A DNA stretch of 64,000 nucleotides from Filimonas lacunae (GCF_002355595.1 NZ_AP017422.1:3906001-3970000); one strand, 5' to 3'; positions 53,319 to 63,189 are shown, counted from the first letter of the stretch. Notes: generated by a model not told the origin, from the letters alone. A program made the numbers and translations.

Positions 53319-55031
53319 ATGAATACAGAAATAACAGGCGTTGTAGTGTCGTTCCTCCTCACCGTACTGATAGCCTTTCCGTTAGGAAAATACATAGCCA
53401 AAGTATTTAAGGGAGAAAAAACAATTACCGACTTCCTGAAACCTTTTGAAAGGTTTATCTATAAAATATGCGGTATCGATCCCGCAAAAGAAATGAATTG
53501 GAAGCAGCATATGGCTGCTTTGCTCTGTATTAACCTGGTTTGGCTGTTGTATGCTTTTTTTGTGTTACTGTACCAAAACAAGCTTCCTTTAAATCCCGAT
53601 GGCAACCCCGGCATGACACCTGACTTGTCGTTTAACACTGCCATCAGCTTTTTGGTCAACTGTAACCTGCAGCACTACTCCGGCGAAACCGGGTTAACCT
53701 ACTTAACCCAGTTAATAGTGGTTACATTTTTACAGTTTGTGTCAGCAGCCACCGGCGTAGCCGCTGTAGCCGTACTGTTTAGGGCCTTTGCCGAAAAAAC
53801 CACTACCAAACTGGGCAACTTTTTCGTGTTCTTCACCCAGTCTATCACCCGCATACTGCTGCCTTTAGCAATTATTATGGCCGTAATACTGGCCTTCAAC
53901 GGCACCCCTACCAGCTTTGACGGTAAAGACAGTATTGTAACCCTGCAAGGCGATAGCGTACAGGTATCACGCGGCCCCGCAGCCGGTATGATAGCCATTA
54001 AACACCTGGGCACCAACGGTGGTGGCTGGTTTGGCGCCAACAGTGCTCACCCGCTGGAAAACCCCAACTACATTACCAACATGGTAGAAATTATCGCACA
54101 GGTGATACTGCCTATGGCCCTGGTGTTTGCCTTCGGTTTCTTTATCATGCGCCGCAGGCTGGGTTATGTCATATTCGGTGTAATGACACTGGGTATGCTC
54201 ACCTTCATGATACCTAACATGGTATCAGAGTTAAACGGCAACCCTGCTTTTCATAAACTGGGCTTAGCCGATGCCACCGCAATGGAAGGCAAAGAAGTTC
54301 GCTTTGGCGTAGCTGCCTCTGCCTACTGGCAAATTATGACCACTGTTATTTCCACCGGTTCTGTCAACTCCATGCACGACAGCTCCATGCCATTATCAGG
54401 TGCTATGCAAATGCTGGGTATGATGACCAACTGTTTCTATGGAGGTAAAGGCGTAGGCTTACTCAACTACTTTATCTTCCTCATCATTGCCGTGTTTATC
54501 TCCGGCTTAATGGTAGGCCGCACACCCGAATTCATGGGCCGTAAAGTAGAAGCGCGTGAAATGAAAATAGCCGCTATCATCGCCTTATTACACCCCTTAT
54601 TAGTATTAGCAGGTACAGCCCTGTCGGCCTTCTTCGCGGTGCATCACCCCGAAATCAACTGGGCCGTTAAACCATCTGCCTGGCTAAACAACCCTGGCAG
54701 CCACGGCTTCTCCGAAATGTTGTATGAATACACTTCGGCTTCTGCCAACAACGGTTCGGGCTTTGAAGGCTTAGGTGATAACAACATCTTCTGGAACGTA
54801 ACCACAGGCTTTGTAATGATACTGGGCAGGTTTATACCCATCATTGGCCCTATAGCCATAGCAGGTTTACTGGCACAGAAAAAGTACACGCCGCAAACCG
54901 CCGGTACTTTACAAACCGATACCGCCACCTTTGGCATTATGACCTATGCTGTTATTATGATACTGGCGGCACTGGCCTTCTTCCCCGCATTAACACTGGG
55001 ACCCATTGCCGAACATTTCCACCTGTTTTAA
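53319..55031 (+). CDS. kdpA: Potassium-transporting ATPase subunit KdpA
   Basis: The 570-aa protein has about ten membrane helices and the four pore-loop signatures of the potassium channel-like subunit. Examples are NLQHYSGETGLTYLTQ, GTNGGGWFGANSAHPLENP, STGSVNSMHDSSMPLSG and ASANNGSGFEGLGDNN. KdpA binds and passes K+ in the KdpFABC complex, which scavenges potassium at very low external concentration. Length is close to the ~557 aa of Escherichia coli KdpA. It is followed by kdpB at 29 bp. Confidence 0.97.
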   Translation: MNTEITGVVVSFLLTVLIAFPLGKYIAKVFKGEKTITDFLKPFERFIYKICGIDPAKEMNWKQHMAALLCINLVWLLYAFFVLLYQNKLPLNPDGNPGMTPDLSFNTAISFLVNCNLQHYSGETGLTYLTQLIVVTFLQFVSAATGVAAVAVLFRAFAEKTTTKLGNFFVFFTQSITRILLPLAIIMAVILAFNGTPTSFDGKDSIVTLQGDSVQVSRGPAAGMIAIKHLGTNGGGWFGANSAHPLENPNYITNMVEIIAQVILPMALVFAFGFFIMRRRLGYVIFGVMTLGMLTFMIPNMVSELNGNPAFHKLGLADATAMEGKEVRFGVAASAYWQIMTTVISTGSVNSMHDSSMPLSGAMQMLGMMTNCFYGGKGVGLLNYFIFLIIAVFISGLMVGRTPEFMGRKVEAREMKIAAIIALLHPLLVLAGTALSAFFAVHHPEINWAVKPSAWLNNPGSHGFSEMLYEYTSASANNGSGFEGLGDNNIFWNVTTGFVMILGRFIPIIGPIAIAGLLAQKKYTPQTAGTLQTDTATFGIMTYAVIMILAALAFFPALTLGPIAEHFHLF

Positions 55032-55060
55032 TCGTTTTCACACATCATTAATAACGTATT

Positions 55061-57115
55061 ATGTCTACCAGAAATAAAACAAGGTTGTTCGAAGGCGCTT
55101 TGGTAAAAGAAGCACTGCAACAATCCTTTATTAAATTAAACCCGCGCATCCTGTTTCGCAACCCGGTAATGTTTACCGTAGAAATAGGCACCGCCATTAT
55201 GCTGGCAGTAACAGTGCTTACCGTTGTTACCGGCGATACAACACAAGGTTCATTTGGCTATAACCTGGCGGTGTTCATTGTATTATTCTTAACCCTGCTG
55301 TTTGCCAACTTTGCCGAAGCCATAGCCGAAGCAAGAGGTAAGGCACAGGCACAAAGCCTGCGCAAAACACGGGAAGACACACCGGCTAAAAAAGTATTCC
55401 CTGTTGGCGAAATTGTTACCGACGAAATAAGAGTAGTTCCTTCTTCCCAACTGGTAAAAGGCGATGTGTTCGTTTGCGAAGCAGGCGATACCATCCCTAT
55501 GGACGGTGAAATTATAGAAGGCCTGGCCACGATAGATGAAAGTGCTATCACCGGCGAAAGCGCCCCTGTTATCCGCGAATCCGGTGGCGATAAATCATCC
55601 GTAACGGGTGGTACCAAAGTGTTAAGCGATCGCATTAAAGTACGTGTTACTACCGAGCCCGGCGAAAGCTTCCTCGATAAGATGATTGCACTGGTAGAAG
55701 GCGCCAGCCGTCAGAAAACACCGAACGAAATAGCCTTAACCATTCTGCTGGCCAGCTTTACCCTGGTGTTTGTGATCGTGTGTGTTACCTTAAAACCTTT
55801 TGGCGACTATGCCAGCACCCCTATTACCATTGCTGCTTTTGTATCGCTGTTTGTGTGCCTGATACCTACCACCATCGGCGGTTTGTTAAGCGCCATCGGT
55901 ATTGCCGGTATGGACCGTGCCTTACGTGCCAATGTGATCACTAAAAGTGGTAAAGCCGTAGAAACAGCTGGCGACCTGGATACCCTGCTGCTGGATAAAA
56001 CTGGCACCATCACCATCGGTAACCGTAAAGCCACCCATTTCTGGCCCAGCAATGGTGTAGAAGATAAAGACTTTATCAGCGCCTGTGTAATGGCTTCCCT
56101 GGCCGATGAAACACCGGAAGGCAAGTCTATTATAGAACTGGCACATACGCTGGGCATTAACAGCCGTTATGTAAAAAAAGAACAGGCCCGCTTTATTGCC
56201 TTCACCGCCGAAACCCGCAGCAGTGGCATTGATATTGATGGCAATAAAATACGCAAAGGCGCATTCGATGCCATCAGAAACCTGGTAACCCGCGCCGGTA
56301 ATCCTTTCCCTACCGAAACTGAGGAAAGAGTAAAAGCCATCTCTTCTAACGGCGGAACCCCGCTGGTAGTAAGCTATAACGACAAGGTACACGGTGTAAT
56401 AGAATTACAGGACATTATCAAACCCGGCATTCGTGAACGTTTCGAGCGCCTGCGCCGCATGGGTGTAAAAACCGTAATGGTTACCGGCGACAACCCGCTT
56501 ACCGCTAAGTTCATTGCCGAAAAAGCCGGTGTGGACGACTTCATTGCCGAAGCGAAACCCGAAGACAAAATGCGCTATATCCGCCAGGAACAGGAAAGCG
56601 GTAAACTGGTAGCAATGATGGGCGATGGCACCAACGATGCGCCCGCACTGGCACAGGCCGATGTAGGTGTAGCTATGAACAGCGGAACACAGGCCGCTAA
56701 AGAAGCCGGTAACATGGTGGACTTAGACAACGACCCTACCAAGCTGATTGAGATAGTGGAAATAGGCAAACAACTGTTAATGACACGCGGTACCCTTACC
56801 ACCTTCTCCATAGCCAACGACGTAGCCAAATACTTTGCTATTGTTCCGGCCCTGTTCATCTCTTCTTTACCAGCCCTGCAGGGGTTAAACATCATGCACC
56901 TGAAAAGCCCTGAAAGCGCTATACTTTCCGCGGTTATTTTCAACGCCATCATCATACCTGCATTGATTCCGCTGGCATTAAAAGGTGTGGCTTACAAACC
57001 CATTGGTGCCAGTGCCTTATTAAGAAGAAACCTGTTGATATATGGCCTGGGTGGTGTGCTGATACCCTTTATAGGTATTAAGCTCATTGACATGCTACTG
57101 GCCTTTTTTATGTAA
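55061..57115 (+). CDS. kdpB: Potassium-transporting ATPase ATP-binding subunit KdpB
   Basis: The 684-aa P-type ATPase (class IA) has the phosphorylated Asp312 in [13 protein letters not shown], the actuator loop TGES at 164-167 (whose serine is an inhibitory phosphorylation site in Escherichia coli KdpB), [11 protein letters not shown] and [20 protein letters not shown]. It hydrolyses ATP to drive K+ through KdpA. All catalytic motifs are intact and length is typical. It is followed 18 bp later by kdpC. Confidence 0.98.
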   Translation: MSTRNKTRLFEGALVKEALQQSFIKLNPRILFRNPVMFTVEIGTAIMLAVTVLTVVTGDTTQGSFGYNLAVFIVLFLTLLFANFAEAIAEARGKAQAQSLRKTREDTPAKKVFPVGEIVTDEIRVVPSSQLVKGDVFVCEAGDTIPMDGEIIEGLATIDESAITGESAPVIRESGGDKSSVTGGTKVLSDRIKVRVTTEPGESFLDKMIALVEGASRQKTPNEIALTILLASFTLVFVIVCVTLKPFGDYASTPITIAAFVSLFVCLIPTTIGGLLSAIGIAGMDRALRANVITKSGKAVETAGDLDTLLLDKTGTITIGNRKATHFWPSNGVEDKDFISACVMASLADETPEGKSIIELAHTLGINSRYVKKEQARFIAFTAETRSSGIDIDGNKIRKGAFDAIRNLVTRAGNPFPTETEERVKAISSNGGTPLVVSYNDKVHGVIELQDIIKPGIRERFERLRRMGVKTVMVTGDNPLTAKFIAEKAGVDDFIAEAKPEDKMRYIRQEQESGKLVAMMGDGTNDAPALAQADVGVAMNSGTQAAKEAGNMVDLDNDPTKLIEIVEIGKQLLMTRGTLTTFSIANDVAKYFAIVPALFISSLPALQGLNIMHLKSPESAILSAVIFNAIIIPALIPLALKGVAYKPIGASALLRRNLLIYGLGGVLIPFIGIKLIDMLLAFFM

Positions 57116-57133
57116 TCAATAAACGCATTTTTT

Positions 57134-57688
57134 ATGTTGAAGTATATGATGTCTTCCGTTAAACTCACCATAGTGATGATTGTACTATGTGCTGTACTCT
57201 ACCCGCTGTTCATTGCCGCAGTAGGCCGCCTGGCACCCGGCCAGGGCAAGGGCGAAACCGTAGAAGTAAATGGTAAGGTAGTGGGCTATGCCAAAATAGG
57301 ACAAAGCTTTACCAAAGATGAATATTTCCAGGGCCGCCCCTCTGCTGTAGGTTATAACGCCGCAGGCAGCGCCGGCAGCAACAAAGGCCCGTCTAACCCC
57401 GATTACCTGAAAACAGTACAGGATAGAATTGACACCTTCCTGGTACACAACCCCGGCATTTACAAACGACAGATACCTGCCGAACTGGTTACCGCCAGCG
57501 GTAGCGGCCTTGACCCGGATATTTCACCTGCCAGCGCTGCTATACAGGTAAACCGCATCAGCATATTGCGTCATATTCCGCAGCAAAAGCTGAACACACT
57601 AATCGCAGAGCATACCGTAAAACCATTATTCGGACCACAAAAAATAAACGTACTGCAACTCAACATTGCATTGGACCAAATCAAATAA
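57134..57688 (+). CDS. kdpC: Potassium-transporting ATPase subunit KdpC
   Basis: The 184-aa protein has one N-terminal membrane helix (SVKLTIVMIVLCAVLYPLFI) and a periplasmic domain with FTKDEYFQGRPSAVGYNAAG, SNKGPSNPDYL and SGSGLDPDISPASA, all standard KdpC signatures. It stabilises the KdpFABC complex and is thought to increase ATP affinity. It ends 38 bp before the porin gene. Confidence 0.97.
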   Translation: MLKYMMSSVKLTIVMIVLCAVLYPLFIAAVGRLAPGQGKGETVEVNGKVVGYAKIGQSFTKDEYFQGRPSAVGYNAAGSAGSNKGPSNPDYLKTVQDRIDTFLVHNPGIYKRQIPAELVTASGSGLDPDISPASAAIQVNRISILRHIPQQKLNTLIAEHTVKPLFGPQKINVLQLNIALDQIK

Positions 57689-57726
57689 ACCGAAACAAAA
57701 CCGGTGATTAACTAAAAAAACAAAAG

Positions 57727-59091
57727 ATGAAACAGGTTTTATTGGGCGTGGCGCTGGGCGCTGTGGCCCTGAACGTAAAAGCTCAGACAGACACAACCAC
57801 CGTCACCAAAATCCCCTTTGAAGACATTGACCAGACATGGCAAAACGGTAACGACAGAAGAGACTCTTCTGTATTTAAAAACGTACCCTACTTTACGCCC
57901 AGCATTTTGATGGACATTAACTACACCCACTCGTTCAACAACCCGAACGATAACACAGTAGTAGGTTCTACCGCTCTGGCCCGCAATAATGAAATACAGT
58001 TATCTGCCTTACATTTCGGTGGCGACTTTGTATATAAGAATGCAAGGGCACGTGTGATGACTCAATTTGGCACCCGCTCTATTGTAGTGCCCCGCAACGA
58101 CTATAGCCCTTACCGCGGACAATATCAGCTGGCCAACGTTTACCGTTACTTAAGTGAGGCTTATGCAGGCTATCATATCGATAAATGGTATGGCATCAAC
58201 ATCGATGCAGGTATGTTTATGAGTTATATCGGGCTTAACTCTTACTACCAACCCGAAAACTGGGAATATCAGGCATCCTTTACCTCCGACAATACCCCCT
58301 GGTTTTTTAATGGGGTGCGTATACAGATATTCCCTACCAAACATCTGAAATTTGAACCCTGGTTAATTAACGGCTGGCAAAGCTATGGCAAGTTCAACAG
58401 CATGCCCGGCTTCGGATTTAACCTTACCTGGATGCCCACCAGCAACCTTAAAATGTTAACCAACAACTACTACGGTAGCGATGCTGCTTGCATACCGGAC
58501 AGAAAACGTTTCCATTCCGATAACAGCATCCTGGTGCGCTATCTGAACAAACCTAAATCAAAAGGCATCAGTCGTATGGCTTTCTCGTGGACAGGAGATA
58601 TCGGCTTTGAAAAAGGCGGTGGCGTAAACGGTTTTAAAGACGATGCAGTAAAAGGCCCCGCACAATACTTTTTAAGCTCTATGTTCTACAACAGAATATG
58701 GTTTAACAAAAACAGGTTTGCATGGACAGTAGGCGGCGGCGTAATGAAAAACCCCGGCCGCTACCTGGTACTGTACCCTACCGGCCAGGCCAGCCCGCTG
58801 CCCAACCCACTTGATCCCACAAAAACCGAAGGCGCTTTTCCTTTCAGTGCCAACCCTGGCGATCAGTTCTTTGGCTGGGATTGGTCAACCAATTTCGACT
58901 ATATGCCCAACCAAAGTATCACCTTCCGTGCTGAGTTTGTGAACAGACATGCTGATGTGCCCTACTTTGCCGGACAGGGCGGCGTTACCTCCCAAACAGG
59001 TTACTCCACCTCCGTGTTAGATCCTAACTGGCGACCCGACCTGGTGAAACAGGAATCCCGGTTTGTATTAGCCATATTATTCCGGTTGTAA
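57727..59091 (+). CDS. Outer-membrane beta-barrel porin co-encoded with kdp
   Basis: The 454-aa protein has a signal peptide (VLLGVALGAVALNVKAQ) and a long run of amphipathic beta-strands ending in FVLAILFRL, with the aromatic/hydrophobic terminus typical of outer-membrane barrels. Segments such as AYAGYHIDKWYGINIDAG and LKFEPWLINGWQSYG fit the Bacteroidota putative-porin (BBP2) group. Placed 38 bp after kdpC and before a strong terminator, it is probably the last gene of the operon and may let potassium cross the outer membrane. Selectivity is inferred only from context. Confidence 0.85.
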   Translation: MKQVLLGVALGAVALNVKAQTDTTTVTKIPFEDIDQTWQNGNDRRDSSVFKNVPYFTPSILMDINYTHSFNNPNDNTVVGSTALARNNEIQLSALHFGGDFVYKNARARVMTQFGTRSIVVPRNDYSPYRGQYQLANVYRYLSEAYAGYHIDKWYGINIDAGMFMSYIGLNSYYQPENWEYQASFTSDNTPWFFNGVRIQIFPTKHLKFEPWLINGWQSYGKFNSMPGFGFNLTWMPTSNLKMLTNNYYGSDAACIPDRKRFHSDNSILVRYLNKPKSKGISRMAFSWTGDIGFEKGGGVNGFKDDAVKGPAQYFLSSMFYNRIWFNKNRFAWTVGGGVMKNPGRYLVLYPTGQASPLPNPLDPTKTEGAFPFSANPGDQFFGWDWSTNFDYMPNQSITFRAEFVNRHADVPYFAGQGGVTSQTGYSTSVLDPNWRPDLVKQESRFVLAILFRL

Positions 59092-59100
59092 ATGCAACCC

Positions 59101-59136
59101 GGTGGGGCCTTCAGCTGGCCCCACCACCTTTTTTTT
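59101..59136 (+). terminator. Terminator ending the kdp structural operon
   Basis: GGTGGGGCC and GGCCCCACC pair perfectly around TTCAGCT and are followed by a run of eight T residues. Confidence 0.93.
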
Positions 59137-59161
59137 ACACACATCCTTTAAAACACTTTGT

Positions 59162-59605
59162 ATGAATGCTTTTGACAGACTTTTTATAGCACGCACCTTT
59201 CTCTCCCTCAGTCAGAAAGAAGCCGCAGAACAAGCTGGCATCAATGCAGCAGCGATAAGTGTAATGGAACGGGGCGAGAAAAAATTCATCCCTACGGAAT
59301 ACATCCATTTCCTGTACGAAAAAGGCATTGACCTTAACTGGATATTCAGCGATAGCAACGATACCTCCCTCGTATTTCGCCAACCTGCCGAAACCACCAC
59401 CACACCTGCATTACCCACTACTACTCCGCCACCGGTAGCTAACGGCAGCCTGCACGCGGCATTAAGCAGCCATCACCAGCAACACACCCATTCCGGTGGC
59501 ATGATCATGAACAGGTATATGCAGGACTTTAATAATGATTTGAAAGATATATTACTGGAACTCAAAAAACTCAACGCCAGCCTTTGCACAACCTATCCCG
59601 GCTAA
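59162..59605 (+). CDS. XRE-family helix-turn-helix regulator
   Basis: The 147-aa protein starts at ATG 59162; the frame is open to 59102, but that region is the terminator. Residues ~5-65 form a Cro/CI-type helix-turn-helix (LSQKEAAEQAGINAAAISVM) followed by YIHFLYEKGIDLNWIFS. A Thr/Pro/His-rich linker leads to a C-terminal helix (FNNDLKDILLELKKLNAS) that may dimerise. It is the first gene after the kdp terminator and is on the same strand as the kinase genes, so it may control this second transcript. Its targets are unknown. Confidence 0.85.
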   Translation: MNAFDRLFIARTFLSLSQKEAAEQAGINAAAISVMERGEKKFIPTEYIHFLYEKGIDLNWIFSDSNDTSLVFRQPAETTTTPALPTTTPPPVANGSLHAALSSHHQQHTHSGGMIMNRYMQDFNNDLKDILLELKKLNASLCTTYPG

Positions 59606-59641
59606 CAACCAATACACTGGCACGATTTTAAAAAAGCAAGA

Positions 59642-60256
59642 ATGAACACAGAAGACCCGATAATAGTACGCATAGCCACCGCAAACGACGCCCCCTACGC
59701 ACCGGAAATAACTGCCGAAATGGAAAGCTCCGCCATAGCACGCGGCACCGGCATAGCCAAACGCAGTCCCGAATCTATTATCCAGAAAATGACCGAAGGC
59801 AAAGCTGTAATAGCCCTCACCAGCAACCACCAATGGGTAGGCTTTGCGTATATAGATGTATGGAGCAATGGCGAGTTCGTATCTAACTCCGGCCTTATTG
59901 TATCACCCGCCTTCCGTGGCAACGGCGTAGCCCGGGCCATCAAAACCAAAATATTCCGCCTGTCGCGCAAACTATATCCCCACGCCCGCATTTTCAGCAT
60001 CACCACCGGTTTATCTGTCATGAAAATGAATATGCGTTTCGGCTTCGAGCCCGTTACCTTTAACGAAATCACCACCGATCCCGCTTTCTGGCAAGGCTGC
60101 AAAAGCTGCGTTAACTACAACACCCTTACCAGCAAAGGCTTTAAAAACTGTTTGTGCACCGCGTTGCTGTATACCCCTGCACACATAGCTGATACCTCGC
60201 AAAAGCCAGAGATATCCACTAACTTCACTATACACGTGAAACAGCTGATATTATAG
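59642..60256 (+). CDS. GNAT-family N-acetyltransferase with cysteine-rich tail
   Basis: The 204-aa protein has the acetyl-CoA-binding motif SPAFRGNGVARAIKTKIF (~residues 88-105) and a C-terminal part with FWQGCKSCVNYNTLTSKGF and NCLCTALLY. That Cys-rich tail resembles the GNAT proteins found beside arginine genes in Bacteroidota, a likeness I recall but did not search. It acetylates an unknown substrate. It is 36 bp after the XRE gene and 52 bp before the KdpD-like gene, so it may belong to the kdp regulatory unit or be a neighbour by chance. Confidence 0.75.
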   Translation: MNTEDPIIVRIATANDAPYAPEITAEMESSAIARGTGIAKRSPESIIQKMTEGKAVIALTSNHQWVGFAYIDVWSNGEFVSNSGLIVSPAFRGNGVARAIKTKIFRLSRKLYPHARIFSITTGLSVMKMNMRFGFEPVTFNEITTDPAFWQGCKSCVNYNTLTSKGFKNCLCTALLYTPAHIADTSQKPEISTNFTIHVKQLIL

Positions 60257-60308
60257 CCGCGGATAAACGCCCCACTCCCGCAAACCCGCCACCTATAAAG
60301 CTATTCAG

Positions 60309-61430
60309 ATGGAAAAAGATAAAAACGCAGAACACTTTTTAAAACTCATCCGCCAAAGCCGTCGCGGTAAGTTTAAGATATATATAGGCATGAGCCCCGG
60401 CGTAGGCAAAACCTACCGCATGCTGCAGGAAGCCAAAGCCCTGCTGCGCAATGGTGTGGACATAAAAATAGGCTATATCGAAACCCATAACCGCGCCGAA
60501 ACACATGCCCTGCTCGAAGGCCTGCCCATCATCCCCCGCCGCAAACTGTTTTACAAAGGCAAAGAACTGGACGAGCTGGATGTGAACGCCGTTATTAACC
60601 TGCACCCCGAAGTAGTGGTGATAGATGAACTGGCCCACACCAACATTGAAGGCAGCCGCAACGAAAAACGCTGGCAGGATGTAATGCAAATACTCAACGA
60701 AGGCATTAACGTGATCAGCGCCGTAAACATCCAGCACCTCGAAAGCCTGCAGGAAGAAATTAAAAACATCACCGGCATTGCCATTAACGAACGCGTGCCC
60801 GACAGCGTGCTGCAACAGGCCGATGAAGTAGTGAACATCGACCTCACCGCCGATGAACTGGTAACCCGTTTAAAAGAAGGAAAAATATACTCGCTGGATA
60901 AAGTAGCCGTATCGCTGCAAAACTTTTTCCAGCCCGAAAAAATACTGCAACTGCGCGAGCTGGCTTTGAAAGAAGTAGTAACGCAGGTAGAACGTAAAAT
61001 AGAAACCGAACTGCCCCGCGCCGTGCAAATGCGCAACGAGCGCTTTATGGCCTGCATCAGCAGCAACCACGAAGTAGCCAAAAAGGTCATCCGCAAAACC
61101 GCGCGGCTGGCCGCTTACTACCGCAGCAAATGGTTTGTGCTGTATGTGCAAACACCCGGCGAAGAAATGGATAAAATAGGCCTGGCCTCGCAACGCCATC
61201 TCATCAACAACTTTAAACTGGCTACCGAGCTGGGGGCCGAGGTCATACGTATTCAGCACAGCAAAATAGGCAAGGGTATTATTGAAATAGCAGAGAAAAA
61301 AGAGATCACCACCATTTGCATGGGCAAGCCCCATCTCAGCCTGCTGAAAGTAATATTATCCACCAATGTATTCAACCAAATACTGAAAAAGCTATCTTCA
61401 AACGATATTGATCTTGTAATACTTTCATAA
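60309..61430 (+). CDS. kdpD: Stand-alone KdpD N-terminal sensor domain with Usp domain
   Basis: The 373-aa soluble protein is the N-terminal part of a KdpD sensor. Residues ~17-225 are the KdpD domain, with Walker A GMSPGVGKT (27-35), THNRAETHALLEGL, and Walker B VVVIDELAHTN. Residues ~240-373 are a universal-stress-protein-like domain. The membrane helices, GAF and histidine-kinase parts found in the ~890-aa Escherichia coli KdpD are absent. The next gene, a complete membrane histidine kinase, starts within the last base of the stop codon (TAATG), so the two proteins are made together. It may sense turgor, ATP or potassium and pass the signal to that kinase. Confidence 0.92.
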   Translation: MEKDKNAEHFLKLIRQSRRGKFKIYIGMSPGVGKTYRMLQEAKALLRNGVDIKIGYIETHNRAETHALLEGLPIIPRRKLFYKGKELDELDVNAVINLHPEVVVIDELAHTNIEGSRNEKRWQDVMQILNEGINVISAVNIQHLESLQEEIKNITGIAINERVPDSVLQQADEVVNIDLTADELVTRLKEGKIYSLDKVAVSLQNFFQPEKILQLRELALKEVVTQVERKIETELPRAVQMRNERFMACISSNHEVAKKVIRKTARLAAYYRSKWFVLYVQTPGEEMDKIGLASQRHLINNFKLATELGAEVIRIQHSKIGKGIIEIAEKKEITTICMGKPHLSLLKVILSTNVFNQILKKLSSNDIDLVILS

Positions 61431-63157
61431 TGCGCATCAAAACCAAATTAACGCTGGGTATAGGATTGCTGTTTACCTTACTGTTGGTGTTAACCATCGT
61501 AAGCAGCGTGTACGTGAACGCGTTAAAAAACGATACCGAAAACATACTGGTTTCTAACTACAACACCCTGGAATATGCGCGCAAAATGATACTGGCGCTG
61601 GACCAGGTGAACCAGCAACCACAGGCCCTGCAACAGTTTACCACCAACCTGCAACAGCAAAAGGCCAACGTTACCGAGCCGGGCGAAAAAGAAGCCACCC
61701 TGCAACTGGAAGGCCATTTTACCCAGTATTGTAAAGACACTACCAACAAAACGGTAGCCGCCCTCATGCGTCAGGATCTTTCCACCATTATGATGCTGAA
61801 CATGCAGGCCATCCAGCGCAAAAGCAATAAAGCCGTAAACACCTCCCACAACGCCAATATGTGGATAGCCGTAGCCGGCACCCTTTGCTTTATTATTGCC
61901 TTTACCATGTGGGTAAACCTGCCAGGCAACATAGCCAACCCCGTAAAAGAACTCACCAGCAGCATAAAACAAATCGCCAACAAAAACTACGCACAACGCA
62001 TACACTACACCCAAAGCGATGAATTTGGCGAGCTGGCATCCAGCTTTAACACCATGGCCGAAAAGCTGCAGGAATACGACAACAGCAACCTGAGCAAGCT
62101 ACTGGTAGAAAAGAAACGCATTGAAACCCTCATCAACAACATGCACGACCCCGTAATAGGGCTGGACGAAAACAAACGCGTGCTGTTTGCCAACGAAGAA
62201 GCCATTCGCATCAGCGGCCTGCCCGCCAATAAACTGATAGGCCACCTGAGCCAGGACGTAGCCGTGCATAACGATCTCATACGCCTGCTGATACGCGATA
62301 TGATGCAACCCGAAGCCAACAGCCCAAAAGCCGCGCCTATTAAAATATATGCCGATGGCAAGGAAAGCTATTTTGAAAAAGACATTATCACCATCAGCAT
62401 TACCCCCACCGGCGAAACCCAGAAAAAACACCTGGGCCATGTGATAGTGCTGCGCAACATTACACCATTTAAAGAGCTGGATTTTGCCAAAACCAATTTC
62501 ATCGCCACCGTATCGCACGAGCTAAAAACGCCCATCTCTTCCATTAAGCTGGGCGTGCAGCTACTGGAAAAAATAGAAACCGGCAGTATTAACGAAGCAC
62601 AGAAACAATTACTGGAAGGGATAAAAGACGATAGCAACCGCCTGCTCACCATCACCGGCGAGCTGCTGAACCTGAGCCAGGTAGAAACCGGCAACATACA
62701 ACTGAGCATACAGCAAAGCGATCCGCATAAAATTCTCAAATACGCCCTCGACGCCGTAAAAGTGCAGGCCGAACTGAAACAAATTACCCTGCAGGTTAAA
62801 GACGAGCCTGCGATACACCCCGTAAAAGCCGATGAAGAAAAAACGGCCTGGGTACTCATCAATTTTCTCACCAACGCCATCCGCTACGCCCCCGAAAACA
62901 CCCAGGTAGTGATTGAAATCAAAAACCAGGACACGAAAGTGCAATTTTCGGTAAAAGACAGCGGCCGCGGCATAGACCCTAAATATAGGGACAAAATCTT
63001 CGACCGCTACTTCCAGGTACCCGGCAGCAACCGCGCCGGAACCGGGCTGGGACTGGCTATTTGCAAGGAATTCATTGAAGCCCAGGGTGGCACCATAGGG
63101 GTAGAAACCGAAATTGGCGCCGGCAGCAACTTCTACTTCCGGTTACTCAAGGGATAG
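61430..63157 (+). CDS. Membrane histidine kinase (HAMP-PAS-HisKA-HATPase), partner of the KdpD fragment
   Basis: The 575-aa kinase has membrane helices at ~7-30 (LTLGIGLLFTLLLVLTIVSS) and ~145-166 around a ~110-residue periplasmic helical domain. Next come a HAMP linker (NPVKELTSSIKQIANKNYAQ), a PAS domain (~225-345), HisKA with the phospho-acceptor His363 in ATVSHELKTPISS, and HATPase with N-box NFLTNAIRYAP, VKDSGRGIDPKYRDKIFDR and GTGLGLAICKEF. It should phosphorylate a response regulator; none follows it, and the NtrC-type regulator at 51.1 kb is the only candidate in the window. It overlaps the KdpD-fragment gene by one base. Confidence 0.92.
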   Translation: MRIKTKLTLGIGLLFTLLLVLTIVSSVYVNALKNDTENILVSNYNTLEYARKMILALDQVNQQPQALQQFTTNLQQQKANVTEPGEKEATLQLEGHFTQYCKDTTNKTVAALMRQDLSTIMMLNMQAIQRKSNKAVNTSHNANMWIAVAGTLCFIIAFTMWVNLPGNIANPVKELTSSIKQIANKNYAQRIHYTQSDEFGELASSFNTMAEKLQEYDNSNLSKLLVEKKRIETLINNMHDPVIGLDENKRVLFANEEAIRISGLPANKLIGHLSQDVAVHNDLIRLLIRDMMQPEANSPKAAPIKIYADGKESYFEKDIITISITPTGETQKKHLGHVIVLRNITPFKELDFAKTNFIATVSHELKTPISSIKLGVQLLEKIETGSINEAQKQLLEGIKDDSNRLLTITGELLNLSQVETGNIQLSIQQSDPHKILKYALDAVKVQAELKQITLQVKDEPAIHPVKADEEKTAWVLINFLTNAIRYAPENTQVVIEIKNQDTKVQFSVKDSGRGIDPKYRDKIFDRYFQVPGSNRAGTGLGLAICKEFIEAQGGTIGVETEIGAGSNFYFRLLKG

Positions 63158-63189
63158 GGTGTAATTCTGAAATTGTTACATTTGTTACC

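Noticed and set aside
60339-60815. 158-aa antisense frame over the KdpD-fragment gene
   Set aside because: The plus-strand KdpD motifs are unambiguous, so this frame is a shadow.
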